From NCBI GenBank assembly GCA_946407065.1, contig CAMJMQ010000026.1, positions 1-34,725 of the forward strand: 34,725 nt of DNA, in the 5' to 3' direction. The position numbers and the translations under genes were made by a program. Positions 24,007 to 31,912 of this stretch are shown here, piece by piece (positions within the stretch are counted from its first letter, which is position 1; each line of letters begins with the position of its first letter). A model generated the notes under the pieces. The model did not search any database and was not told where the DNA came from. It saw only the letters and a list, made by a program, of their open reading frames with translations. The stretch comes from an uncultured Clostridia bacterium. GTDB lineage: Bacteria; Bacillota; Clostridia; Oscillospirales; Acutalibacteraceae.

Positions 24007-26771
24007 AAAAAAGCAATTCCATATTTCTTTATATCATTGTATTCATTTTCGGTTATCTTATTTCCTTTGTTTTTATCTACTATCTTCTACGGTGTGTAGA
24101 TAAATTTGTCAAAATAGATTCTTTACTATTCTTTTTTGTTGTGATTGGATGTAGTTTTCTTTTCTCAATTACTAACACTATCTTGTTTGCAGTTGATCTT
24201 AACAAACAGAAAACTACAAAGATCTCGTTTTGGATGAGAAAGCATTATCCTAAAATGACTATCGCTTATATTATCGTAGTGCTTTTATTAAGTTCTATTA
24301 CTGATAAAATCATCTGGAAGACGGAAGAGATTAAAGATGTTATAAATATTGAATGGACAATGCTTGGGCTATCCATATCCATTTTTTTGGTATGGGAAAT
24401 CGTATTAAACTACTTAAAAAAGAGCCAACCGACAATAGATAATAATGCTGATTTTGAGAAGCGGTACAGGTTTTTACAAGATAAACAATCTTTTTCTCAA
24501 AAAATAGATTTATATTCTTCCACAATATTACTATTAGTTATCAATCTTATTCTTCTACTGTTTGCTACCGCTTTAGTTTATGTATCTCACATCCCGGAAA
24601 ATCTCATAACACAGAATTTGATTATATGTACTTTCTTTTTTTCAACAAATACGCTTCTTCGTTTGTTCCTTGATATTTTAATGCCTTATATTAAAGAAAA
24701 AAAGCAATTAAAGGAAGACAATGCAGTCACGAAAGAGGAATTGGATGCGGCAGAAGGAAAAGCTATTTTGCAAACGATTGTTGATACCGGCATACAAACG
24801 ATAAATGAAATGGATAACATTCCTGAAGAAAGAAAAGCAGAGTTAAAGATTAAATATCTAAACCTACTAAAATCCGGTTTTTTAGATGACAATCAGACAG
24901 AAAAGGAAGAACCAAAAATGACAAATAACAAATTAAGTCAATATATCCTTCATTATCTTACTGAGGATAAGACTAACAGCGCTATCATGCTTACAGCTCC
25001 TTGGGGCACTGGAAAAAGCTATTACATACAAAATGAACTTGTTCCTTTTCTTTCTAAAGAAGAGAATGGAAATCATAAGTGCATAGTTGTGTCTCTATAT
25101 GGAATGAATACTCTTTTCGATCTAAGCAGAGCGCTTTATATGGAAAGCAGATTTAAAAAGCTTGTGAATCCATCTGAAGCTGCTACAACCGGAAAATTCG
25201 CTGCTAAAACCGTATTAAAGGGAGTTACCAGCTTTTTTAATATCGACTTATCCAAAACTGAAGAGGAAATGAAAGAGCTTTATGAGTCGGTAGACTTTTC
25301 AGGTAAGCTGATTATTTTGGAGGATCTTGAGCGAACAGAGATCAGTATTCTTGAGGTGCTTGGCTACGTTAATAATCTGGTAGAACAAGACGGCGTTAAA
25401 GTGTTGCTTGTGGCAAACGAAGATGAGATTATTAAGTATGAACCGATTGTTGCCGATAACGCGGAAGAGAAAGCGAGAGCTGAATTATTAGATAGAATTA
25501 CTAACCATAAGGGAAGGATTTTTACTGAGGCTACAGTGGAATACTTAACAAACAAAGAGAAAACAATCAGTGATACAATTCAGTTTGAAAGTCCCTTCTC
25601 ACTGGCTATCAAAGAAATCATCACAGATTATCACAACACCCTTCTGGATCAATTTGCAGTCGGTACAGAATTAAGTGATTTATATCGATTTTGCCATGAG
25701 ATTAAGATTATTAACCTCCGCACATTTGTTTATGCTTGTCAAAAAGCCGTTGATATTTTTCAGAAGATAAAGCCAGATACTACAAGTGAATCAGATTTCA
25801 TAAAAACCATCTTCTATGGAATCGTCGCATTTTCACAAAAGATTAAATCTGGAGAGAGAGCAACATGGGAAGAAGGCGATATTTTTTCTATTGAGCTTGC
25901 TACGGAAAAGTATCCATTATTCCGTTTTTGTTATGACTATATTACTCAGCATATAATCGATGTTAGTAAAGTTGGGCAAGCTAAAGAAGCATTGGCCACC
26001 CTGCGGCTATATGATAGGAAAAAGTCTGCAGGTGATCCTGACTTGTGTATAATAAATAGTTGGTGGTTATGTCCTGAGAGCGATGTACGAAAAGCAGTAG
26101 AAACTGTTACTGAACGTTTGAAAGATGAAGAGGATATTTCATTTTACGAATATGGGCATCTTGCCTTGTGTTTAGTTTCAATCAAACATGTAGTAGGTTG
26201 TAGTATTGACAAAGCTAAAGAATTGTTAATTCGCAATCTAAAAGGAAAAGGTCTGGAGATTAACGCTGATAATATTTTTACGTTTCTCATTAACAATAAA
26301 GATGATCCAGCAGTAGTTAAAGAAATACAACAGCTAAAAAAAGATATGAAAAACTCGCTTAACTCAATAGGTGAAGCAATATATGGGTTTGACTATAAAC
26401 CTTCCACTATCTCCAACTTTAGAGATACCGTCGAAAAAAAGGGTGGTGAAATCTCAGATAATGGTTCTTTTGCGACCAGACTCGATAATGAGAAAATCGT
26501 TAGTATGCTGAAACAGTGTTCGGCAGCACAGATCCAGGATTTTCGATTAGTGTATTATAGAATCTACGAATCAGGAAATATCAGTGAATTTCTCCCTAAT
26601 GATAAGGATGCCCTTTTAGATTTATATGCAAAAGTCAAAGAACTAAAAGGCTTTGATGGTTTTGATAAAATACAAAAGCATCAGATAGGATTCTTTATTA
26701 AAAACCTTAAGGAAGCATTGACAAGATACGGTGTAAATAATCCCGAAGCATCCATTGACTCGGAGGCATAA
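24003..26771 (+). CDS. membrane KAP-type P-loop ATPase embedded in the type I operon
   Basis: This protein has 922 residues. Six hydrophobic spans lie at about 7-29, 41-64, 84-100, 117-138, 172-195 and 205-227. A charged helical linker (about 230-305) leads to an ATPase with Walker A APWGTGKS (332-339) and Walker B IILEDLER (437-444), then VLLVANEDEI. These fit the KAP group, whose members are often membrane-bound and occur in phage defence. The C-terminal 450 residues are helical and not recognised. It overlaps hsdS by ATGA and its last codons hold the ribosome-binding site of hsdR, so it belongs to the operon and is not a chance insertion. It is absent from standard type I systems. Possible roles are sensing, membrane effector or gating the TIR protein; none is shown. 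Confidence 0.9.
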   Translation: MKKSNSIFLYIIVFIFGYLISFVFIYYLLRCVDKFVKIDSLLFFFVVIGCSFLFSITNTILFAVDLNKQKTTKISFWMRKHYPKMTIAYIIVVLLLSSITDKIIWKTEEIKDVINIEWTMLGLSISIFLVWEIVLNYLKKSQPTIDNNADFEKRYRFLQDKQSFSQKIDLYSSTILLLVINLILLLFATALVYVSHIPENLITQNLIICTFFFSTNTLLRLFLDILMPYIKEKKQLKEDNAVTKEELDAAEGKAILQTIVDTGIQTINEMDNIPEERKAELKIKYLNLLKSGFLDDNQTEKEEPKMTNNKLSQYILHYLTEDKTNSAIMLTAPWGTGKSYYIQNELVPFLSKEENGNHKCIVVSLYGMNTLFDLSRALYMESRFKKLVNPSEAATTGKFAAKTVLKGVTSFFNIDLSKTEEEMKELYESVDFSGKLIILEDLERTEISILEVLGYVNNLVEQDGVKVLLVANEDEIIKYEPIVADNAEEKARAELLDRITNHKGRIFTEATVEYLTNKEKTISDTIQFESPFSLAIKEIITDYHNTLLDQFAVGTELSDLYRFCHEIKIINLRTFVYACQKAVDIFQKIKPDTTSESDFIKTIFYGIVAFSQKIKSGERATWEEGDIFSIELATEKYPLFRFCYDYITQHIIDVSKVGQAKEALATLRLYDRKKSAGDPDLCIINSWWLCPESDVRKAVETVTERLKDEEDISFYEYGHLALCLVSIKHVVGCSIDKAKELLIRNLKGKGLEINADNIFTFLINNKDDPAVVKEIQQLKKDMKNSLNSIGEAIYGFDYKPSTISNFRDTVEKKGGEISDNGSFATRLDNEKIVSMLKQCSAAQIQDFRLVYYRIYESGNISEFLPNDKDALLDLYAKVKELKGFDGFDKIQKHQIGFFIKNLKEALTRYGVNNPEASIDSEA

Positions 26772-26772
26772 C

Positions 26773-29700
26773 ATGGCAAAACTACAAAACTATAACGGTC
26801 GCTATTGCGAATATGATTTTGAGAATGCCTTTATTACATATCTGGAGGAAGAAGGCTGGCAGTATTTACCCGGCGGCAGTATTCCGCGCGGATCGCAGAG
26901 AGATGTTCTGTATACTGATGATATGGAGCAATTCTTGAAAAAGTCGAATCCCGAGTTGATGGATGACGAGATCATTCAGTTAATAGACAAAGTGCGCCTT
27001 GTCGGTGCTGAAAGCGAGTTTTCAACCCTTCATAAGGTGTACAACTGGATGGTAAACGGAATTCAATTCACGCCGCAAAGCGGAGAATCTGAGACAGTGG
27101 CGCTGATTGACTATGAGGACACCGGTAAAAATATCTTCCGCGTCGTCAACCAATTCACTGTGGAATATACCGACAACGGACAAGTCCAGAATCGGCGCCC
27201 TGATGTGCTTTTGTACGTCAACGGTATGCCGCTGTGTATCATTGAATTAAAGAACCCTACTGACAGCCATGCGACAATCTATGACGCATGGGAGCAAATC
27301 ACAATTCGATATTGGCGCGATATTCCGCACCTGTTGCATTACTGCCCTCTTGCGTGTATCTCTGATGGAGTAAAAACCCGACTCGGTACCGTTCGTACAC
27401 CGTATGAGCACTTCTATGCATGGCGTCGTATCAATGACGGAGATAAGGTATCTTCTACGCCTTTTGACGAATTAAAGGCGATGATCAAGGGCGTTTACAG
27501 CCCTGAAAGATTCCTCGAAATATTCCGCGATTACATCTATTTTCAGGATAGCAGGTACGACAGCGATGAGCGCGAAATCGTTTGCCGTTATCCGCAGTTT
27601 TTTGCTGCAAGATTGTTGAAGCAGAGTATTGTAAAGTCTGTCAGGGAGAAGAGCGGCAAGGGCGGGACTTACTTCGGCGCTACCGGCTGTGGTAAGACAT
27701 ATACGATGGCTTTTCTGTCTCGTCAGCTGGCTCTCAGATGCACCGACGTTCCCGAGATTGGTTCCCCGACGATTGTTATGATCGTCGACCGCGAGGAACT
27801 TCAGAAGCAAGGAGCCAAACTTTTTACAAAGAGCGAGGAATTCTTGAATCTCGGTGAAGTCAAGGTCGTTGAAACCAGAAAAGATCTGCGACAAGAACTC
27901 GGTGCCCGACAGAGCGGCGGCTTCTATATCTGTACGATTCAAAAGTTTGTTGACAGAGAAGATGATAAGATCGGTCTGATCAATGACCGCGGCAATATTA
28001 TTTGTTTCTCTGATGAAGCCCACAGAACACAGCTGGAACATTCTAAGACGATAAAGTTCAGCAAAGATGTTGACGACAATATGAAAGCGATGGTTTCTAA
28101 GCCTTACGCTAAAGTGCTGAGAGAGGCTTTTCCGAATGCTACTTTTGTCGGCTTTACCGGTACGCCGATTGCGGAAACCTATCAGACATTCGGCGATGAA
28201 ATTGATCGTTATACAATGGATCAGGCTGTTGCTGACGGACTAACGGTTTCTATCAAGTATCATCCTCGTATCGCCAAGGTTCTGTTGGACGAAGAGAAAG
28301 TCAAGCAGATTGAGGATTACTATAAAAAATGTGCTGACGACGGCGCGACAGAAGAAGATATTGAGGCAAGCAAGAAAGCAATGAGCTCGATGGAGAAAAT
28401 CCTTGACGAGCCGGGACGCTTGGAGCGACTTGCCGTCGATATTCACGATCATTATGTAGCGGCATGTGCAAACGATCCTGACAGAGTGCAGAAGGCTATG
28501 GTGGTATGTTCCAGCAGGCCGATTGCCTATAAGCTCCTGAAGGTGTTTCAGGATAAGTATCCCGATTGGTTTGTGGAGAAAAAATCTCCTGTTGGTACAG
28601 ATGTGACTGATGAAGAATTGCGCGAGCTGAAACCGATGCCGTTCATGGCTATGGTAGCAAGTGTCGGCAAGAATGATTCGGAAGAGATGTATAACTATCT
28701 CGGTGGAGTGAAGAATAATAAGCGCTCCGAGGAGCTTGACGCTGCATTCAAACAGGATAAGTCAAACTTCCGTATCGTTATCGTCGTGGATATGTGGATC
28801 ACCGGATTCGATGTCCCGTCGCTGACTTATATGTACAATGATAAGCCGCTGAAAAAGCATTTGTTGATCCAGACGATCAGCCGCGTCAACAGAAAGTATC
28901 CCGGCAAAGATTGTGGCTGTATTATTGACTATATCGGTATCCGTGATAATATGCGTGAAGCGGTAAAGCTCTATGGCGGTGAAAGTTCTGTTGCGCCTAC
29001 TCAGGATGATGTCGAGCAGGCGACCGGAGTATTCAGAGAAGAACTGTTTGTATTAAAAGAACTCTTTACCGGGTATGATCTTAAACCGTTCTTAGATCCT
29101 AACGGAGATCCGACTGAACGATACCGACTGTTAACACAGGCGGCTGAGTTTGTCTTTGTTTCAACACAAGAATTGCAATCTGAGTCTTCAGATGGAAAGA
29201 GCGTTAAACAGGTTTCGTTTAAGACGTATTTTCTAAAAACTGTTAGACGTATGCGTGCGGCTTATGATATCTGCCAACCATCCGGTGAGTTGAGTGAAGA
29301 GGAATCTGCTCTGGCTCAGTGCTTTATGGCGATTGCAGGATTTGTGCGAAAAATGAGCGGTACCACTGAACTGGACACAGACACTATGAACCGCCGTGTC
29401 TCAAAAATGGTTGAGGAGGCATTAAAGTATAACAAGGTAGAAAGTGTGCTTGAAGAGGGCGAGCAAGAGGATATCTTCAGTCCGGAATACTATGAAACGC
29501 TGACCAATGTTAAGATGCCTGCATCCAAACTTGAATTACTGATTAAAATGCTTCGCAAACAAATTACGGAGTATGGTAAAACAAATCAGATGGCGGCTAA
29601 GAAGTATCAAGAAATGCTGGAGAAAACAATCAATGACTATCATGAACGTCGTAAACATCTGACTGCTGAAGAAGCAGGAGAAGCACAGGAACAGGCATCT

Positions 29701-30102
29701 GAGGATATTATTCGAGAAGCTACCGAACAAGCGTTGAGTATCCTAAAAGATATGCACAAGGATCGTGAGAGCTTCCGTAAAGTTGGTCTTACGTTTGAAG
29801 AAAAAGCATTCTACGATATCTTAATAGCACTGCGTGATCAGTATAACTTTGAATATGGTGAAGACAATGTCATTGATGGCGTCGCTGTTAATGAAAAGTG
29901 TCGTTCACTTGCTAAGAAAATCAAAGAGATCATTGATACAAAATCTTCCTTTGCAGATTGGCTGAACAATCAGATTGTTCGTGATCAGCTGAAGTTTGAT
30001 ATCAAAGTCTGTTTAATAAAGAATGGTTATCCACCTCAGTATAGCCCTGAAGTCTTCAGCAAGGTAATGGAACAGGTAGAGAATTTCGAAGAAAACAACT
30101 AA
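26773..30102 (+). CDS. hsdR: type I restriction endonuclease / translocase subunit
   Basis: This protein has 1109 residues. The N-terminal nuclease has Asp144 and ELK (158-160) of the PD-(D/E)xK core (RPDVLLYVNG..CIIELKN). The SF2 motor has Walker A GATGCGKT (302-309), DEAHR (414-418), GFTGTPI and QTISRVNRKYPGK. The C-terminal helical region should contact HsdM. All motifs are intact, so cleavage is expected to work. GGAGG at 26762-26766, inside the KAP gene's end, fixes the ATG at 26773; upstream in-frame codons belong to the overlap. A convergent terminator follows. Confidence 0.97.
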   Translation: MAKLQNYNGRYCEYDFENAFITYLEEEGWQYLPGGSIPRGSQRDVLYTDDMEQFLKKSNPELMDDEIIQLIDKVRLVGAESEFSTLHKVYNWMVNGIQFTPQSGESETVALIDYEDTGKNIFRVVNQFTVEYTDNGQVQNRRPDVLLYVNGMPLCIIELKNPTDSHATIYDAWEQITIRYWRDIPHLLHYCPLACISDGVKTRLGTVRTPYEHFYAWRRINDGDKVSSTPFDELKAMIKGVYSPERFLEIFRDYIYFQDSRYDSDEREIVCRYPQFFAARLLKQSIVKSVREKSGKGGTYFGATGCGKTYTMAFLSRQLALRCTDVPEIGSPTIVMIVDREELQKQGAKLFTKSEEFLNLGEVKVVETRKDLRQELGARQSGGFYICTIQKFVDREDDKIGLINDRGNIICFSDEAHRTQLEHSKTIKFSKDVDDNMKAMVSKPYAKVLREAFPNATFVGFTGTPIAETYQTFGDEIDRYTMDQAVADGLTVSIKYHPRIAKVLLDEEKVKQIEDYYKKCADDGATEEDIEASKKAMSSMEKILDEPGRLERLAVDIHDHYVAACANDPDRVQKAMVVCSSRPIAYKLLKVFQDKYPDWFVEKKSPVGTDVTDEELRELKPMPFMAMVASVGKNDSEEMYNYLGGVKNNKRSEELDAAFKQDKSNFRIVIVVDMWITGFDVPSLTYMYNDKPLKKHLLIQTISRVNRKYPGKDCGCIIDYIGIRDNMREAVKLYGGESSVAPTQDDVEQATGVFREELFVLKELFTGYDLKPFLDPNGDPTERYRLLTQAAEFVFVSTQELQSESSDGKSVKQVSFKTYFLKTVRRMRAAYDICQPSGELSEEESALAQCFMAIAGFVRKMSGTTELDTDTMNRRVSKMVEEALKYNKVESVLEEGEQEDIFSPEYYETLTNVKMPASKLELLIKMLRKQITEYGKTNQMAAKKYQEMLEKTINDYHERRKHLTAEEAGEAQEQASEDIIREATEQALSILKDMHKDRESFRKVGLTFEEKAFYDILIALRDQYNFEYGEDNVIDGVAVNEKCRSLAKKIKEIIDTKSSFADWLNNQIVRDQLKFDIKVCLIKNGYPPQYSPEVFSKVMEQVENFEENN

Positions 30103-30114
30103 TTGAACACATTA

Positions 30115-30153
30115 AAAAGTGTGTAAGCAATTATCTTTGGCTTACACACTTTT
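30115..30153. terminator. bidirectional terminator after hsdR
   Basis: A 14-bp stem AAAAGTGTGTAAGC/GCTTACACACTTTT (30115-30128/30140-30153) has an 11-nt loop. It serves both hsdR and the convergent HTH gene. Confidence 0.9.
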
Positions 30154-30163
30154 ATTATCACAA

Positions 30164-30658
30164 TTATCCATTCACATACGCCAGCATTCTCTGGACTGTA
30201 TCCAAGCCTACCTTCCCTGTATCTCTGTTCTTCAGAAAGGCATTAACATTTCCGGGGTTCAGATTGAGCTCTTTATAGATACGATAATTCGTGATACCTT
30301 TTTCTTTCTGCACTTTTACGATTCTTTTCTGCATCAACAATTTGATCTTATCATCGTTAATCTTTCGATTCTTATAGTTCAAGTAGTTATTATAGATTGT
30401 CTTGTGTTCACTCAGATCAAGATCTTCAATTGCAACACCGTTAAGGCGATCACATTCTTCTTGAAGACACGAATACTTTTTACATAATTGCTTCTTCATC
30501 TTCTCACTAACATAGTAATTAAGATACAGACACAAAGTATTCTTTAATCTTGCATTACTCTCTGCCAATCTTGCAAACTTATACAAGGATTTACTATCGT
30601 AATTTGATAGTTCACAAAGCTGTTGTTGCAAATATCCCTTGAAGGACAACTCCCTCAT
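30164..30658 (-). CDS. HTH protein with C-terminal DNA-binding domain
   Basis: This protein has 164 residues. The N-terminal 100 residues are helical and charged and not recognised. The C-terminus (about 112-162, KVQKEKGITNYRIYKELNLNPGNVNAFLKNRDTGKVGLDTVQRML) is an XRE-like helix-turn-helix, an unusual position since most such domains are N-terminal. GAGG lies 9-10 nt before the ATG. Its promoter carries a perfect palindrome at the -10, which suggests autoregulation. It is convergent to hsdR and could regulate the defence operon; the dyad there (GATATACTT) differs from its own (TACTAAATTTAGTA), though both contain TACT/AGTA. Confidence 0.75.
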   Translation of the reverse strand: MRELSFKGYLQQQLCELSNYDSKSLYKFARLAESNARLKNTLCLYLNYYVSEKMKKQLCKKYSCLQEECDRLNGVAIEDLDLSEHKTIYNNYLNYKNRKINDDKIKLLMQKRIVKVQKEKGITNYRIYKELNLNPGNVNAFLKNRDTGKVGLDTVQRMLAYVNG

Positions 30659-30722
30659 ATATATCGCCTCATTGATTTCTCTGGTATGAACTACACTAAT
30701 ATTATATATTGAATAATAGTAT

Positions 30723-30761
30723 TACTAAATTTAGTATATTTGATAATTCTTCATTTGTCAA
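30723..30761 (-). promoter_or_regulatory. promoter and operator of the HTH gene
   Basis: On the minus strand TTGACA (30761-30756), a 17-bp spacer and TATACT (30738-30733). The perfect 14-bp palindrome TACTAAATTTAGTA (30723-30736) overlaps the -10. Confidence 0.8.
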
Positions 30762-30781
30762 TAGTTAATCAAAACAGAACA

Positions 30782-30819
30782 AGCCTCGCTGCCGAATCAT
30801 CATGCTCAGCCGCGAGGCT
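30782..30819 (-). terminator. hairpin after tnpV
   Basis: AGCCTCGC (30782-30789) and GCGAGGCT (30812-30819) form a stem with a 22-nt loop, 5 nt after the tnpV stop on the minus strand. It is followed by a T-rich but interrupted run. Confidence 0.6.
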
Positions 30820-30824
30820 ATTCC

Positions 30825-31178
30825 TTATACCGTGTAAATCAATTCTTCACACACGATCTCTCTGGCGGCGTTGCGGATATTGTTCATCCTCGCGACCCAA
30901 AGCATCTGATCCTGTGCTTTCAGGGCTTCTGTTACGCCCTGCTGTTCCGCCATCTGACGGATGATCCTTTCCTCCATATCAAAGGCTTGCTGCTCAATAT
31001 CTGCCAGATGCTCGATCAACTTACATTTCGTCAGTAGATTATAGTAGAGGATCTTATGCTGATTCGCCAGAAATCTCCGTCTAAGCTGTGCGTACATCCC
31101 CAGCTCAACCTTCGGCTGTTCCGGCAATGTCAGATTCGGTAAATAGTAGTCACCCTGTCGAGTGTATGTAATCTCCAT
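30825..31178 (-). CDS. tnpV: TnpV-type transposon-encoded protein
   Basis: This protein has 117 residues. It has ITYTRQGDYYLPNL, LRRRFLANQHKILYYNLLTKCKL, HLADIEQQAFDMEERII and EIVCEELIY, the pattern of TnpV, a small protein first seen in Tn4451-like mobilisable transposons of Clostridia. Its role is unclear. GGAGGTG places the start at 31178; the 11 extra codons upstream are less likely. It lies near the right end of the element. The large serine recombinase TnpX that accompanies TnpV in Tn4451 is absent, so it is probably a passenger. Confidence 0.85.
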   Translation of the reverse strand: MEITYTRQGDYYLPNLTLPEQPKVELGMYAQLRRRFLANQHKILYYNLLTKCKLIEHLADIEQQAFDMEERIIRQMAEQQGVTEALKAQDQMLWVARMNNIRNAAREIVCEELIYTV

Positions 31179-31486
31179 AATAGCACCTCCAAAATGATGT
31201 ACCCTGATCATTACATAAAATCACGACAAAAACAAGCGAACGCAACAATGATGACGCGCCAACTTTGTTGCTCAAAGCCCGCAAAAATTGATCAAAAAAA
31301 GGCAAAAAATGACCATAATAAATACCCAAAAATGATGAGTATGCGCTTTATTCACTCGTATGCAAAAAGGCGAGTAGTGCAGTAGTAGTGCAATAGAAAT
31401 TGTTTTTAAGGAATTTAACCAAACTTTACCAATTTTTGAAAAATCAAAAAAGGCAGATTTTAAGCCGTTTCAGGCAACTTAGGCAA
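31179..31486. other. right end of the element, no gene, arm-type repeats
   Basis: GCAAAAAATGACCAT (31302-31316) is identical to 14132-14146. AGTGCA occurs at 31376 and 31387 (11 bp apart), the second within AGTAGTGCAATA (31384-31395), shared with 14062-14073. The rest is A-rich and carries no ORF with a start signal. Confidence 0.6.
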
Positions 31487-31519
31487 CAAAAAAAGGCAGT
31501 TAAAAAACTGCCTTTTTTG
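31487..31519. terminator. terminator after tRNA-Leu, carried by the element end
   Basis: GGCAGTT/AACTGCC flanked by A and T runs (about 31487-31502/31507-31519) has an AAAA loop. It ends the leftward tRNA operon and can also work rightward. Confidence 0.85.
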
Positions 31520-31532
31520 GTGCCGGTGACCG
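31513..31532 (-). repeat. attachment site at the tRNA-Leu 3' end (attR)
   Basis: CTTTTTTGGTGCCGGTGACC includes the CCA end, acceptor strand and part of the T-stem of tRNA-Leu. It matches 13994-14013 (19/20) and, over 16 nt, 13812-13827 exactly. Confidence 0.75.
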
Positions 31533-31605
31533 GACTTGAACCGGTACGGATGTTACTCCGAGGGATTTTAAGTCCCTTGTGTCTGCCTATTCCACCACAC
31601 CGGCA
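31519..31605 (-). tRNA. tRNA-Leu (anticodon TAA)
   Basis: An 87-nt tRNA with a long variable arm. The acceptor pair is GCCGGTG/CACCGGC with encoded CCA at 31521-31519. The anticodon stem AGGGA/TCCCT encloses CTTAAAA. It is intact despite serving as the integration site. Confidence 0.97.
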
Positions 31606-31661
31606 TGCGGCGCTGAATGCGCTGTAATAGTAAGACGCCCCCTGCCACAAGACAGGGGGTG

Positions 31662-31736
31662 TGGTGACCCGGACGAGAATCGAACTCGTGTTACCGCCGT
31701 GAAAGGGCGGTGTCTTAACCGCTTGACCACCGGGCC
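31662..31736 (-). tRNA. tRNA-Glu (anticodon TTC)
   Basis: The acceptor is GGCCCGG/CCGGGTC with encoded CCA. The anticodon loop CTTTCAC sits within ACCGCC/GGCGGT. It lies between the Met and Leu tRNAs, with a small hairpin (CGCCCCCTGCC / GACAGGGGGTG, about 31636-31661) after it. Confidence 0.97.
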
Positions 31737-31738
31737 GT

Positions 31739-31815
31739 TGGTAGCGGAAATAGGACTTGAACCTACGACACTTCGGGTATGAACCGAATGCTCTAGCCAG
31801 CTGAGCTATTCCGCC
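31739..31815 (-). tRNA. tRNA-Met (anticodon CAT), elongator type
   Basis: The acceptor is GGCGGAA/TTCCGCT with encoded CCA. The anticodon loop TTCATAC sits within TTCGG/CCGAA. The paired first base argues against initiator Met; a lysidine-modified Ile tRNA cannot be excluded. First in the Met-Glu-Leu operon, 2 nt from Glu. Confidence 0.93.
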
Positions 31816-31863
31816 ATCTATGCTGCGGTCGAGGTCCGGTAATCTCGACCTAAAGTAAAAATT

Positions 31864-31892
31864 ATTATATTATAAACCGCTTGGTTTGTCAA
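31864..31892 (-). promoter_or_regulatory. consensus promoter of the tRNA operon
   Basis: On the minus strand TTGACA (31892-31887), a 17-bp spacer and TATAAT (31869-31864), about 48 nt before tRNA-Met. Both boxes match the housekeeping consensus. Confidence 0.93.
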
Positions 31893-31912
31893 TAGTTTTT
31901 GCGTTTTTCCTG

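Larger units (their letters stand above)
13994..31532. mobile_element. integrated genetic element in tRNA-Leu(TAA), about 17.5 kb
   Basis: It is bounded by 20-bp near-identical repeats, the right one being the tRNA-Leu 3' end. Inside are a tyrosine integrase, an XRE repressor, an excisionase-like protein, a DUF6291 protein, a MobC-like protein, oriT-like sequences, TnpV and defence cargo. AGTGCA motifs 11 bp apart and a 15-bp GCAAAAAATGACCAT repeat occur just inside both ends, as expected for integrase arm sites. No relaxase, coupling protein or type IV secretion gene is present, so it would depend on a helper element for transfer, or it has decayed. Confidence 0.8.

Noticed and set aside
30825..31178. 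Tn4451-type transposon based on TnpV
   Set aside because: No TnpX serine recombinase or matching ends were seen; the tyrosine integrase and tRNA-Leu repeats explain the element better.
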